Below, in pieces: positions 28,029 through 37,600 of a DNA stretch of 64,000 bases (position 1 is the first letter of the stretch; each line of letters opens with the position of its first letter). Source of the DNA: Brevibacillus brevis (GTDB taxonomy: Bacteria; Bacillota; Bacilli; Brevibacillales; Brevibacillaceae). Under the pieces are notes generated by a model, which made no database searches, was not told where the DNA came from, and saw only the letters and a program-made list of their open reading frames with translations. Where the stretch lies: positions 3,566,501 to 3,630,500 of the forward strand of contig NZ_CP041767.1 in NCBI RefSeq assembly GCF_022026395.1, in the 5' to 3' direction. A program made the translations under genes and the position numbers.

Positions 28029-29016
28029 CGAATTTCACTCCTACTGCATCGTCCAGCACAGTCCAAACTTTTTGCTGTACTTCTGAAAGTGGTCCTTTGA
28101 TCGTGCAACCTGCTGCTTTTGCGTGCCCTCCGCCACCGAGCTGCTTCGCAATGACAGCTACGTCAACCCGATCGCGAGCGCGCATGCTCACCTTTACCAC
28201 TCCCGGTTCCGCTTCCACAAAAGAAACGCCGACCTCGACTCCTTCAATGTTACGGCAGTAATTCACCAATCCACCAGCATCTTCCCGCTCTGCACCCACT
28301 TCGGCAAAATCTGCGGCTGCAACAGTGATGGAGGCAACCAAATTTTGATGGGTCAGTTGCAACGTTTGGAGAGCGCGTCGCAGTACTTTCACATGGGCAA
28401 ATGTGATTTCTTCCAGACACCGCTCTGCTACGTCTCCTGGCTTCACACCATATCCGAGCAATCGAGCTGCGATCTCCATGACGCGTGGTGATGTATTGGA
28501 ATAACGGAAACCGCCAGTATCCGTCAGAAGGCCGGTATAGATAGACAGCGCAAGCTCTTCGTTGAAAGAAACCCCTGCTGCTTCTGCAACATCAAACAAA
28601 ATTTCTGCTGTTGCGGCTGCATCCGGTCGAACCAGATTTACCGTTCCAAAATGATCGTTGGTCGGGTGATGATCGATATTCAGCAATGCAGCGCCAGAAG
28701 CAAATAAAGACCGTACATCGCCCATCCGCGACTCATCCGCGCAGTCTACAGCGATTACGGCCCCGAACGTCTCGTTCAGTGGTTGTTTGCGCAGGTTATA
28801 AAGACGGTCAAACCGCGGCAAGAAGTTAAACTTGATCGGTGTTTCCCCTTCGTTTACAACCACATACTCTTTTCCCAATTGCTCTAGCATGAGCACGACT
28901 CCCAAAGCAGATCCTGTAGCATCTCCGTCAGGGCTTACATGGGAAAGAACCAGGAAGCGGTCGTGCTCCTGCATAAAACGCACCGCTTCCTGTACTGCCA
29001 TTTGATTAGGATTCAT
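28021..29016 (-). CDS. nrnA: Bifunctional oligoribonuclease / PAP phosphatase (DHH family)
   Basis: 331 residues. DHH motifs are VLSHVSPDGDATGSALG, VDCAD and NIDHHPTNDHFG; the DHHA1 domain ends with GGGGHAKAAGCTI. NrnA degrades nanoRNA left by RNase J and PNPase and hydrolyses 3'-phosphoadenosine 5'-phosphate. The ATG at 29016 is chosen over one 29 codons earlier that would lie deep in rbfA; the chosen start still overlaps rbfA by 11 bases. In B. subtilis nrnA is not in this operon; here it sits between rbfA and truB. Confidence 0.93.
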   Translation of the reverse strand: MNPNQMAVQEAVRFMQEHDRFLVLSHVSPDGDATGSALGVVLMLEQLGKEYVVVNEGETPIKFNFLPRFDRLYNLRKQPLNETFGAVIAVDCADESRMGDVRSLFASGAALLNIDHHPTNDHFGTVNLVRPDAAATAEILFDVAEAAGVSFNEELALSIYTGLLTDTGGFRYSNTSPRVMEIAARLLGYGVKPGDVAERCLEEITFAHVKVLRRALQTLQLTHQNLVASITVAAADFAEVGAEREDAGGLVNYCRNIEGVEVGVSFVEAEPGVVKVSMRARDRVDVAVIAKQLGGGGHAKAAGCTIKGPLSEVQQKVWTVLDDAVGVKFDE

Positions 29017-29371
29017 CCTGTTTCTCTCCCTCTGTGGAGATTTCCCGCAGGATTGATTCAATTTTGCTGCCGTAGTCAATGGACTCGTCCAGCTTGAATA
29101 CAAAATCAGGAATGTGACGCAGCTTTACGCGTTTCCCGATCTCCGTACGCAAATAACCTTTTGCTTTTGTCAAACCTGCAAGAGAAGCTTTACGCTCTTC
29201 CTCACTGCCAAAAATGCTGACAAAAACCTTTGCCAATTGCAGGTCACTGCTTACCTCTACATCTGTTACCGTTACGAAACCGACACGAGGATCTTTGAGT
29301 CCACGCTGCAATACGAGGCTCAACTCTTTTTTGATTTCTTCGCCTACGCGGCTGATTCGTGTTTTATTCAT
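29006..29371 (-). CDS. rbfA: Ribosome-binding factor A
   Basis: 121 residues with a KH-like fold: RVGEEIKKELSLVLQRGLKDPRVGFVTVTDVEVSSDL region. It helps maturation of the 30S subunit 5' end. Position after infB and ylxP is conserved in Bacillales. Confidence 0.95.
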   Translation of the reverse strand: MNKTRISRVGEEIKKELSLVLQRGLKDPRVGFVTVTDVEVSSDLQLAKVFVSIFGSEEERKASLAGLTKAKGYLRTEIGKRVKLRHIPDFVFKLDESIDYGSKIESILREISTEGEKQDES

Positions 29372-29397
29372 CGATTTTCACCTCCGCTGGCTGCTCT

Positions 29398-29679
29398 TTA
29401 GTCGTAGTATTCCGTATCCACGCGAATCAACTCTACCTCTGGATGGTTTTCCACGAATCGAATGACAGCCTGCATTTCTTGTTGTAAAAAAGAAATCTCA
29501 TTAGCAACGGCAGCGATACCCAACACGGTACGCTGCCATTGCTCGAGATAAGCCACCTCTGCCGCGGAGACATGAAATCGGCTCCGCAGCTTGCCGATCA
29601 GACTTTTGACGATGGCCCGTTTTTCTTTCAGGTTTTGGCTAGCGGGCAGAAACAGTTCGATCTGCACACCTGCTATCAT
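29398..29679 (-). CDS. ylxP: DUF503 family protein YlxP
   Basis: 93 residues; GVQIELFLPASQNLKEKRAIVKSLIGKLR is the DUF503 signature. Its start codon overlaps the infB stop region by 1 base, showing translational coupling. YlxP proteins are thought to act in ribosome assembly next to RbfA; this is weakly supported. Confidence 0.92.
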   Translation of the reverse strand: MIAGVQIELFLPASQNLKEKRAIVKSLIGKLRSRFHVSAAEVAYLEQWQRTVLGIAAVANEISFLQQEMQAVIRFVENHPEVELIRVDTEYYD

Positions 29680-32258
29680 TATTGTTTCACTTCAACCATG
29701 ACGAATGCTTCGATGACGTCGCCGATTTTGAGGTCATTGAAGCGTTCCAAAGTTAGACCGCACTCATAGCCAGCAGCAACGTCTTTCGCATCATCTTTGA
29801 AGCGTTTGAGGGTATCGAGCTTACCTTCATAAATCACAATGCCTTCGCGGATCAAACGCGCACCAGCATCGCGGCTCAATTTACCTTCAGTCACATAGCA
29901 ACCTGCAATGTTTCCGACTTTGGATACTTTGAACACTTCACGAATCTCAGCTTGGCCGATAATGTTTTCTTTGAAGACTGGATCAAGCATACCTTTGAGA
30001 GCAGATTCGATCTCTTCGATTACAGTATAGATCACACGGTGCAGGCGAATGTCGATCTTCTCTTGTTCAGCCATGCTGCGCGCATTTGGTTCAGGACGAA
30101 CGTTGAAACCAATGATAATGGCATTCGAAGCATTTGCCAGTGTAACATCGGATTCTGTAATCGCACCAACACCTGTATGAATGATCTTCACACGAGTTCC
30201 GTTGACATCGATTTTCTCCAAAGAACCGCGCAGTGCTTCCACAGAACCGTGTACGTCTGCTTTTACAATCAGGTTCAGTTCCTTGATATCGCCTTCTTGG
30301 ATGTGTTGGAACAAATCATCCAAAGAAACGCGGGAGCTTTCACGACGCTCGGATTCACGTTGCTTGGAAGCACGTGCTTCCCCGATCGCGCGGGCTTTCT
30401 TCTCGTCTTCAAAGACACGGAACTGATCGCCTGCTTGTGGAACATCATTCAGACCCGTAATTTCTACTGGCGTAGATGGACCTGCTTCTTTCAGACGGCG
30501 TCCTTTGTCATTCACCATCGCACGCACACGTCCAAAAGCGGAACCGACAACGATAGGATCACCTACACGGAGAGTACCTTGTTGAACCAAGATAGTTGCA
30601 ACAGGACCACGTCCCTTGTCGAGCTCAGCTTCGACAACGGTACCGCGCGCAAGTTTGTCTGGGTTGGCTTTCAGTTCTTGTACTTCGGATACGAGCAAGA
30701 TGTACTCGAGCAATTCCTCGATACCTGTACGCTGTTTAGCGGACAATGGGGAGAAGATCGTATCGCCGCCCCACTCTTCGGCAACCAATTCATACTCGGT
30801 CAACTCTTGCTTGATACGGTCAATATTTGCTTCTGGTTTGTCAACCTTGTTGACAGCAACGATGATTGGCACATTTGCCGCTTTCGCATGGCTGATCGCC
30901 TCAACGGTTTGCGGCATGACACCGTCATCTGCTGCAACCACCAGAATGGTGATATCTGTGATTTGCGCACCGCGTGCACGCATCGTTGTGAACGCCGCGT
31001 GACCTGGTGTATCGAGGAAAGTAATTTTCTTTCCTTTGATCTCAACTTGGTACGCACCGATATGCTGTGTAATTCCTCCCGCTTCTCCCGCTACTACGTT
31101 TGTAGAGCGGATCGCGTCCAGCAACGTTGTTTTCCCGTGGTCAACGTGACCCATGATGGTAACAACTGGCGGTCGCTCCATGAGACTTTCTGGTGCATCT
31201 ACGTCTTCCAACGTTTCGAAGTTCGTTTCATCAATGATGATTTTTTCTTCGACTTCTACGTTGTAGTCCGCGCAAATCAGTTCGATAGCTTCACGATCGA
31301 GGTACTGGTTGATCGTCGCCATGATACCCAAGCCGAACAGCTTTTTGATTACTTCGGCTGGTTCCTTACGCAGTTTCACTGCCAACTCATTTACAGTCAA
31401 AGACTCTGTAAACGTGATCTTTGTAGGTGGTTCAATCACAGGACGTTGCGGCTTTTGTCCACCACCACCACGGTTGTTATTTCCTCCACGGCGGTTGTTT
31501 TGGTTGTTACGGTTGTTTCCACCGCGGAATGGTTGATTCTTCTTGTTATCTTCAAAAGTCTTTTGGGTTTGAGGAGCTTTTTTGATTTTCTCACGCTTTT
31601 CCATACCAACATTGGAAGGAAGTTTTACTTTATCCTCAAACTCTTCCCCTGTACGACCCTCCGTTTGATTCGCTGCAGGTTGGTTTGCAGGACGTTGTTG
31701 GTTTTGTGGTCGTTGTTGGTTTTGTGGTCGTTGCTGATTTTGAGGACGCTGTTGGTTTTGTGGTCGTTGTTGATTCTGCGGCTTACGGTCAGACGGCTTT
31801 GCGGGTTGACTTCTCATATTGTTTGGTTTTCTCTCCTGATTCTTCCCCTGATTTTTTCCATGCTGAGGACTATGCTGATCGAGATTGCCACTTGCACTGC
31901 TATTTCCTGGACGATTCGTGCTTGTGTTCTTTGCTCCGCGATCGCTATTTGGTTTTTCATTTCTAACCGGTTGAACTTGCCCCGCTTGCTGCTGGGGTTT
32001 GATCTGTTGTCCTCTGGAGTCGTTGGGGCGTCGTTGATCGTCCGTTTGTTTGGGTCTTGCATCACTAGGTGTGCTCCGCGTCTCCGGTTTGGCACCAGAA
32101 CGCAATTTTGCCATGTGATCCTCGATCCTTTTGATCGTCCCTTCTTCCATGATACTCATATGATTTGCTACTTCTATATTCAATCGTTTTAGCAAATTGA
32201 GGATTTCCTTGCTGCTCATGTTGTGCTGTTTGGCATACTCATACACACGTGTCTTCAA
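29679..32258 (-). CDS. infB: Translation initiation factor IF-2
   Basis: 859 residues, longer than B. subtilis IF-2 (about 716) because of an extended N-terminal region. Residues 1-50 form the IF2_N domain. Residues about 55-280 are low-complexity, rich in Gln, Asn, Arg, Pro and Gly, including five exact QNQQRP repeats and Arg/Asn/Gly-rich stretches. A second IF2_N domain ([20 protein letters not shown]) precedes the GTPase ([25 protein letters not shown]) and the C-terminal domains that bind fMet-tRNA. It recruits initiator tRNA to the 30S subunit. Confidence 0.96.
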   Translation of the reverse strand: MKTRVYEYAKQHNMSSKEILNLLKRLNIEVANHMSIMEEGTIKRIEDHMAKLRSGAKPETRSTPSDARPKQTDDQRRPNDSRGQQIKPQQQAGQVQPVRNEKPNSDRGAKNTSTNRPGNSSASGNLDQHSPQHGKNQGKNQERKPNNMRSQPAKPSDRKPQNQQRPQNQQRPQNQQRPQNQQRPQNQQRPANQPAANQTEGRTGEEFEDKVKLPSNVGMEKREKIKKAPQTQKTFEDNKKNQPFRGGNNRNNQNNRRGGNNNRGGGGQKPQRPVIEPPTKITFTESLTVNELAVKLRKEPAEVIKKLFGLGIMATINQYLDREAIELICADYNVEVEEKIIIDETNFETLEDVDAPESLMERPPVVTIMGHVDHGKTTLLDAIRSTNVVAGEAGGITQHIGAYQVEIKGKKITFLDTPGHAAFTTMRARGAQITDITILVVAADDGVMPQTVEAISHAKAANVPIIVAVNKVDKPEANIDRIKQELTEYELVAEEWGGDTIFSPLSAKQRTGIEELLEYILLVSEVQELKANPDKLARGTVVEAELDKGRGPVATILVQQGTLRVGDPIVVGSAFGRVRAMVNDKGRRLKEAGPSTPVEITGLNDVPQAGDQFRVFEDEKKARAIGEARASKQRESERRESSRVSLDDLFQHIQEGDIKELNLIVKADVHGSVEALRGSLEKIDVNGTRVKIIHTGVGAITESDVTLANASNAIIIGFNVRPEPNARSMAEQEKIDIRLHRVIYTVIEEIESALKGMLDPVFKENIIGQAEIREVFKVSKVGNIAGCYVTEGKLSRDAGARLIREGIVIYEGKLDTLKRFKDDAKDVAAGYECGLTLERFNDLKIGDVIEAFVMVEVKQ
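31690..31779. repeat. 18-bp tandem repeat, five units, inside infB
   Basis: Five consecutive 18-bp units of the form GG(A/T)CG(T/C)TG(T/C)TG(G/A)TT on the plus strand encode QNQQRP on the minus strand. Variation is mostly at third codon positions, so the amino-acid repeat is being kept while the DNA drifts. Confidence 0.9.
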
Positions 32259-32279
32259 ATATACTTCACCCTTTCTTAG

Positions 32280-32579
32280 TTAGGTGAGCAGACGCTGAAT
32301 GCTTTCGGCCAATTTCCCATCGGTTACCGCCACGGTAACGCGCCCATCTTTTCCGATTGCGTGTCCCAATGAATGTCGGTCGCCAGTGGTTACACATGAG
32401 ACACCGTAATAGGAACATTTATCCTTTACTTTCTTGGCGGTATTGTCTGATGCATCTGATGCGAGCAATACCAGGCGGGCCTGCCCATTACGAACAGCGG
32501 TAATGACCAATTCCTCCCCAGTAACGATCTTTCTCGCACGCATCGCCAATCCGAGTAATTGTGCTGCTTTTGGGGTCAT
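32280..32579 (-). CDS. ylxQ: L7Ae-like ribosomal/K-turn protein YlxQ
   Basis: 99 residues of the L7Ae/L30e family (AAQLLGLAMRARKIVTGEELV; LGHAIGKDGRVTVAVTD). B. subtilis YlxQ binds K-turn RNA. The ATG at 32579 overlaps the ylxR stop (ATGA); an ATG seven codons upstream is less likely. Confidence 0.92.
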   Translation of the reverse strand: MTPKAAQLLGLAMRARKIVTGEELVITAVRNGQARLVLLASDASDNTAKKVKDKCSYYGVSCVTTGDRHSLGHAIGKDGRVTVAVTDGKLAESIQRLLT

Positions 32580-32866
32580 TTTCCCACCATCTCCAGCCAT
32601 TTCTCACGGAAAGCATCATACTTTTCTTGGGAGATGGACATATTGAGGGCACGTTCCAGCACTTTTTTCCATTTCCCCGATGCGAACGCATCCGGCTTCA
32701 GACAGCTTTCCTGCCGACACACATAGGTACCGCGTCCCGCCGCCCTTCCAGTAAGATCAATGACGATCTCTTCTTCTGGCGTCCGGACGACGCGGATTAA
32801 TTCCTTTTTCGGAAACATTCCTTGGCAAACAATGCACTTACGCAACGGGATCTTTTTTTGCTTCAT
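32576..32866 (-). CDS. ylxR: YlxR family protein (DUF448)
   Basis: 96 residues. RKCIVCQGMFPKKELIRVVRTPE and the GRGTYVCRQESCLK stretch are the family signature, with a Cys-x2-Cys pair and later cysteines. YlxR has been reported as a nucleoid-associated regulator and RNA-binding protein. It sits 2 bases after nusA. Confidence 0.93.
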   Translation of the reverse strand: MKQKKIPLRKCIVCQGMFPKKELIRVVRTPEEEIVIDLTGRAAGRGTYVCRQESCLKPDAFASGKWKKVLERALNMSISQEKYDAFREKWLEMVGK

Positions 32867-32868
32867 GA

Positions 32869-33960
32869 TTATTCGTTGTCCGTCCCTTCATCGCTCTCTA
32901 CTTCTTTTGGATAAGCGATGCCTTCTTGGTCGGCTTGGGACTCGCTCTTGATATCGATCTTCCAGCCAGTCAGCTTGGCTGCCAGGCGCGCGTTTTGGCC
33001 ACGCTTACCAATCGCCAGAGACAATTGATAATCGGGAACGATCACACGAGTAACCTTCTCCGCTACGTTAACCTCAACATGCAGCACTTTTGCAGGGCTG
33101 AGTGCATTGGCTACGTACTCGGCAGGATCTTCAGACCAACGAACAATGTCGATCTTTTCGCCTTTCAGCTCTGTAACGATCGTTTGGACACGCATGCCCT
33201 TTGGACCGACACAAGCTCCTACTGGATCAACATCTGCGTTGATGGAATGCACAGCGATCTTCGAGCGATCACCGGCTTCTCGCGCAACAGACTTGATTTC
33301 AACCACACCGTCATATATTTCTGGCACTTCTAGTTCGAAGAGGCGCTTCAAAAGCCCCGGATGAGTACGGGAAACGACGATTTGCGGTCCTTTAGTGGTT
33401 TTCTCTACTTTGATGATGTATGCCTTCACGCGATCTTGTGATTTAAAATCTTCGGATGGCATTTTTTCGGTGATCGGCATAACGGCTTCCGCCTTACCCA
33501 GATCAATGTAATAATTGCGAGCGTCCATACGCTGAACAACGCCTGTTACGATATCGTCTTCACGTTCAATAAACTCGCTGTAGATCAAACCGCGCTCCGC
33601 TTCGCGAATGCGCTGCGTAACCACTTGCTTCGCTGTCTGAGCAGCAATTCGACCGAAATCACGAGGCGTTACCTCGATTTCGACGATGTCCTCCAGACGG
33701 AAGTTAGGATCGATTTCTTGTGCTGCTTCTTGAGAGATCTCAAGACGCGGATCCAATACCTCTTCCACTACGTTCTTCCGCGCAAACACACGCACCATAC
33801 CTGAATGACGATTTACATCCACCCGCACATTTTGGGCCGAGTTGAAGTTACGTTTGTATCCAGAGATAAGAGCCGCTTCGATGGCCTCAATCAGTACGTC
33901 TTTGGTGATGCCTTTCTCTCTCTCAATGGCTTCTAAAGCCTCGATAAAATCGCCGTTCAT
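32869..33960 (-). CDS. nusA: Transcription termination/antitermination protein NusA
   Basis: 363 residues. An N-terminal RNA polymerase-binding domain is followed by an S1 domain (about 135-200) and two KH domains including [12 protein letters not shown] and [18 protein letters not shown]. It lacks the acidic repeats of E. coli NusA, as is usual for Bacillales. It modulates pausing and hairpin-dependent termination, including possibly that of its own leader upstream of rimP. GGAGGAGG ribosome binding site. Confidence 0.96.
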   Translation of the reverse strand: MNGDFIEALEAIEREKGITKDVLIEAIEAALISGYKRNFNSAQNVRVDVNRHSGMVRVFARKNVVEEVLDPRLEISQEAAQEIDPNFRLEDIVEIEVTPRDFGRIAAQTAKQVVTQRIREAERGLIYSEFIEREDDIVTGVVQRMDARNYYIDLGKAEAVMPITEKMPSEDFKSQDRVKAYIIKVEKTTKGPQIVVSRTHPGLLKRLFELEVPEIYDGVVEIKSVAREAGDRSKIAVHSINADVDPVGACVGPKGMRVQTIVTELKGEKIDIVRWSEDPAEYVANALSPAKVLHVEVNVAEKVTRVIVPDYQLSLAIGKRGQNARLAAKLTGWKIDIKSESQADQEGIAYPKEVESDEGTDNE

Positions 33961-34013
33961 GACTTTCGTTGCCTCCTCCTTTACTTACCACAGGCTAACA
34001 CAGGCCGCGACAA

Positions 34014-34472
34014 CTAAAAAATAATTGCCATTCTAGCCGTGTCAATTTGCTCTTGGGAAATTACATACGTTTTCTTTGCTTCTTTTACTGTCAGCTTGCC
34101 ATCCTCATAGGATACCAGTTCGCCTTCGAACGTGGTTGCACCTTCTATTGGCTCTTTTGTTGTGATATGCACATTTCTGCCGACAGCTTTCGTGAAATCC
34201 TTATCCTTGCGTAATGGGCGCTCAGCACCCGGCGAAGATACTTCTAAAAAGTATGCTGTAGGGATGGGATCTACTTCGTCTAGTTTTTCGCTCAGCTTCT
34301 CGCTGACAAGGCGGCAGTCATCAATATCAATGTTGCCAGTTTCATTGTCGATAAACACGCGCAGAAACCAGTTGCTGCCTTCCTTTTTGTACTCGATGTC
34401 AACTAGCTCCAGGCCCAATTCTTCAGCAATGGGCGTGACGAGTTCAGTGACGATGCCTGTTACCTTGCTCAA
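34014..34472 (-). CDS. rimP: Ribosome maturation factor RimP
   Basis: 152 residues ([53 protein letters not shown]), the complete RimP signature. TTG start with AAGGAGG 7 bases upstream. First gene of the rimP-nusA-infB operon. Confidence 0.94.
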   Translation of the reverse strand: MSKVTGIVTELVTPIAEELGLELVDIEYKKEGSNWFLRVFIDNETGNIDIDDCRLVSEKLSEKLDEVDPIPTAYFLEVSSPGAERPLRKDKDFTKAVGRNVHITTKEPIEGATTFEGELVSYEDGKLTVKEAKKTYVISQEQIDTARMAIIF

Positions 34473-34511
34473 GCAAGTACCTCCTTCTCATTTGAACCAT
34501 GAGGTGTAGCC

Positions 34512-34539
34512 AGAAAGAAAGAGTGGGTTTCCCCACTCT
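34512..34539 (-). promoter_or_regulatory. Terminator-like hairpin in the rimP-nusA operon leader
   Basis: GAGTGGG-GAAA-CCCACTC forms a perfect 7-bp stem with a GAAA tetraloop, followed by TTTCTTTCT on the minus strand. It lies between the -10 box at 34578-34583 and the rimP start at 34472, so it is inside the leader rather than after polC alone. It could attenuate the operon and also end polC transcripts. Confidence 0.65.
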
Positions 34540-34577
34540 CGATCAGCCATGCGTATAAAACCAGTATTTCCAAAAAA

Positions 34578-34606
34578 ATTATAGCATAACAGCCCTCTGC
34601 TGACAA
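34578..34606 (-). promoter_or_regulatory. Strong sigma-A promoter for the rimP-nusA-infB operon
   Basis: TTGTCA, 17 bases, TATAAT on the minus strand, with a TG two bases before the -10 box (ATGCTATAAT), i.e. an extended -10. Located 34 bases after the polC stop. Confidence 0.85.
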
Positions 34607-34639
34607 CCTTTGGATGACTGTGAGCCTTGACTGCACGCC

Positions 34640-37600
34640 TTAGAACAAGGATAGCTGGTTGGATTCTGGCAATCCTTTCAACGCACCTTGCTCGTCCAAG
34701 AACTCCAAAATGGTCTTGGAGATACGGGAGCGGGACAGGAGGTCTTCCTTGGACAAAAACTCCCCTTGCTCTCTCGCTTGTACGATGCTGATCGCTGCAT
34801 TCGTCCCTAAACCAGGCAGGGCGTTGAATGGAGCGATGAGAGAATCACCCTCGATCAAGAAGCGAGTAGCGTCCGATTTGTACAAATCAACGTTGGCAAA
34901 ACGGAAGCCGCGTTCAACCATTTCCAACGCCATCTCCAAGACAGTCAGCAATGCCTTTTCTTTTGGCTGCGCATCGTGTCCCTTGCCCTCGATCTCTTCA
35001 ATCTTTTGCTTGATCGCCGCTGAGCCTTTGACCATCAGCGGAATATCAAAGTCATCTGCGCGAACAGTAAAATACGTCGCGTAAAACTCCAGTGGGCGAT
35101 GAACCTTGAAGTAGGCAATCCGCACGGCCATCATGACGTAGGCAGTCGCGTGCGCCTTCGGGAACATGTACTTGATTCGCTGGCACGACTGAATATACCA
35201 TTCTGGCACATTGTTGTTGCGCATTTCTTCCTGATCGTCCTCAGGAACCCCTTTACCTTTACGCACAGACTCCATGATCTTAAAGGCACGCGAAGGCTCT
35301 AGCCCTTTATAGATCAAATACACCATGATATCGTCACGACAACCAATTACGTCTGGCAGTTTGCAAGTACCATTGCGGATCAAGTCCTGCGCGTTGTTCA
35401 ACCAAACGTCCGTACCGTGAGAAAGTCCAGAAATCTGAACAAGCTCGGCAAACGTAGTCGGTTTGGTGTCTTCCAGCATCTGACGAACGAATTTGGTTCC
35501 GAACTCTGGAATGCCCAATGTCCCCATATTCGTACCGATTTGCTCGGGTGTTACCCCCAGGGCTTCCGTCGAACTGAAGATGGACATTGTCTTTTTATCA
35601 TCCAGTGGAATCGTCTTCGGGTCCATTCCCGTCAAGTCTTGAAGCATACGAATGACGGTCGGATCGTCGTGTCCCAGAATATCGAGTTTTAGCAGGTTGT
35701 CATGAATGGAGTGGAAGTCAAAATGGGTTGTGCGCCATTCTGACTCATTATCATCAGCCGGGAACTGAATCGGACAAAAGTCCTCAATTTCCATGTAGTC
35801 AGGAACTACGATAATACCGCCCGGATGCTGCCCTGTCGTCCTTTTTACACCTGTGCAGCCGTTCACGATCCGGGATATCTCGGCATTGCGCAACGTCATG
35901 CCTCGTTCATCGGCATACTTGCGCACATAGCCATACGCTGTTTTTTCCGCAACAGTACCAATCGTTCCTGCACGATATACGTAGTCTGCTCCGAACAGTT
36001 CTTGTGTGTACTTGTGTGCACGCGGCTGATAATCACCAGAGAAGTTCAAGTCAATATCGGGTACCTTATCTCCTTTAAAGCCGAGGAACGTCTCGAACGG
36101 GATGTCCTGTCCATCCTTGGCATACATGGTTCCACATTCTGTACATGCTTTATCCTCCAAGTCAAACCCAGAGGCGATTGAACCATCAGTAATAAACTCG
36201 CTGTGCTTGCAATTTGGGCAGCGATAATGAGGAGGCAATGGGTTTACCTCGGTAATCTCAGACATCGTCGCAACAAAAGACGAGCCTACAGATCCACGTG
36301 AGCCTACCAGATAACCATCATTCAATGATTTCGTTACCAAACGCTGCGAAATCAAATAAATCACACCGAAGCCGTGTTTGATGATACTGTTCAATTCTTT
36401 TTCCAAGCGATGCTCGACCAGTTCAGGCAATGGGTCACCATACAACGACCTTGCTTTGTCATAACACATTTGACGCAGCTCATCATCCGCCCCTTCAATG
36501 ATCGGCGTGTACAGCTTGTCTGGAATCGGACTAATATCCTCAATCATGTCTGCGATGGCATTAGTGTTCGTCACGACAATTTCTTTTGCGGTCTCCTCTC
36601 CCAAAAAGGAGAACGCCTCCAGCATCTCATCCGTTGTATGGAAGTAAAGCGGCGGCTGGTTGCCTGCGGTTGGATCACCTTTTGACAGCAAGAAAACATC
36701 GCGGAAGATCTCATCCTGGGGATTCAGGAAGTGCACATCCCCTGTAGCTACGACCAGCTTACCGAGCTCTTTTCCCATTTCGACGATCTTTTCATGGTAG
36801 CCTTTCATCGTCTCCAGCGAAGGAATTTCTTCATTACGCAACAGTGGTGAGTAATGAGCGATCGGCTGTAATTCCAAAAAGTCGTAAAAAGCAGCAACTT
36901 CCTTCAACTCTTCAGGTGACTTACCGCGGAGAATCGATTGCATGAGCTCTCCGTCTTTGCACGCCGTACCAATTAACAAGCCTTCGCGGTATTTGGTCAG
37001 CTGGCTTCGCTGAATCCGGGGCCAACGGAAGAATGTTTCCACATGGGAACGACTTACAAGCTTGTACAGGTTTTTGAGTCCCTCTTTATTTTGCACGAGA
37101 ATCGTCGCATGGAATGGACGTCCACTCTTGTAATCCGCCTCTTCGTTGCTTTTTTCATTCAATTCAGCAAGCGATTTGATTTCCGCTTCTTTTATGTCCT
37201 TCAACATTTGCTGGAACACGTGAGCCAAGGCTACGGTATCGTCCAACGCACGGTGGGCATTGATGAGCTCGACGTTGAACTTTTTCGCTAATGATCCCAA
37301 ACGATAATTGCGCATTCCTTTGTACATCAACCGAGCCAAAGGCAGCGTATCTAAAAATGGATTGGTCCATGGCTCCATGCCGATCCGTTTGGCGCAGGCA
37401 TTAATAAACGCTTTGTCAAACTCTGCATTATGTGCAACCAGGATGGCGTCACCAGTAAAATCCTTGAACTTGCGAAGAACCACATCGAGTGTCTCTTGCC
37501 CGCGGAGCATTTCGTTGGTAATCCCCGTAATCTCAGTTGTCTTTGGCCCAATTTCCAATTGCGGGTCAATCAGTTCCGTCCATTGGTCGACAATTTCCGA

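Noticed and set aside
31690..31779. Regular direct repeats as a possible CRISPR-like array
   Set aside because: Units are contiguous with no spacers and keep the infB reading frame.
29952..32192. 746-codon open frame on the plus strand opposite infB
   Set aside because: It mirrors the whole of infB; its composition is the reverse-complement shadow of Gln/Asn/Arg codons, it has no ribosome binding site, and the opposite strand encodes a complete IF-2.
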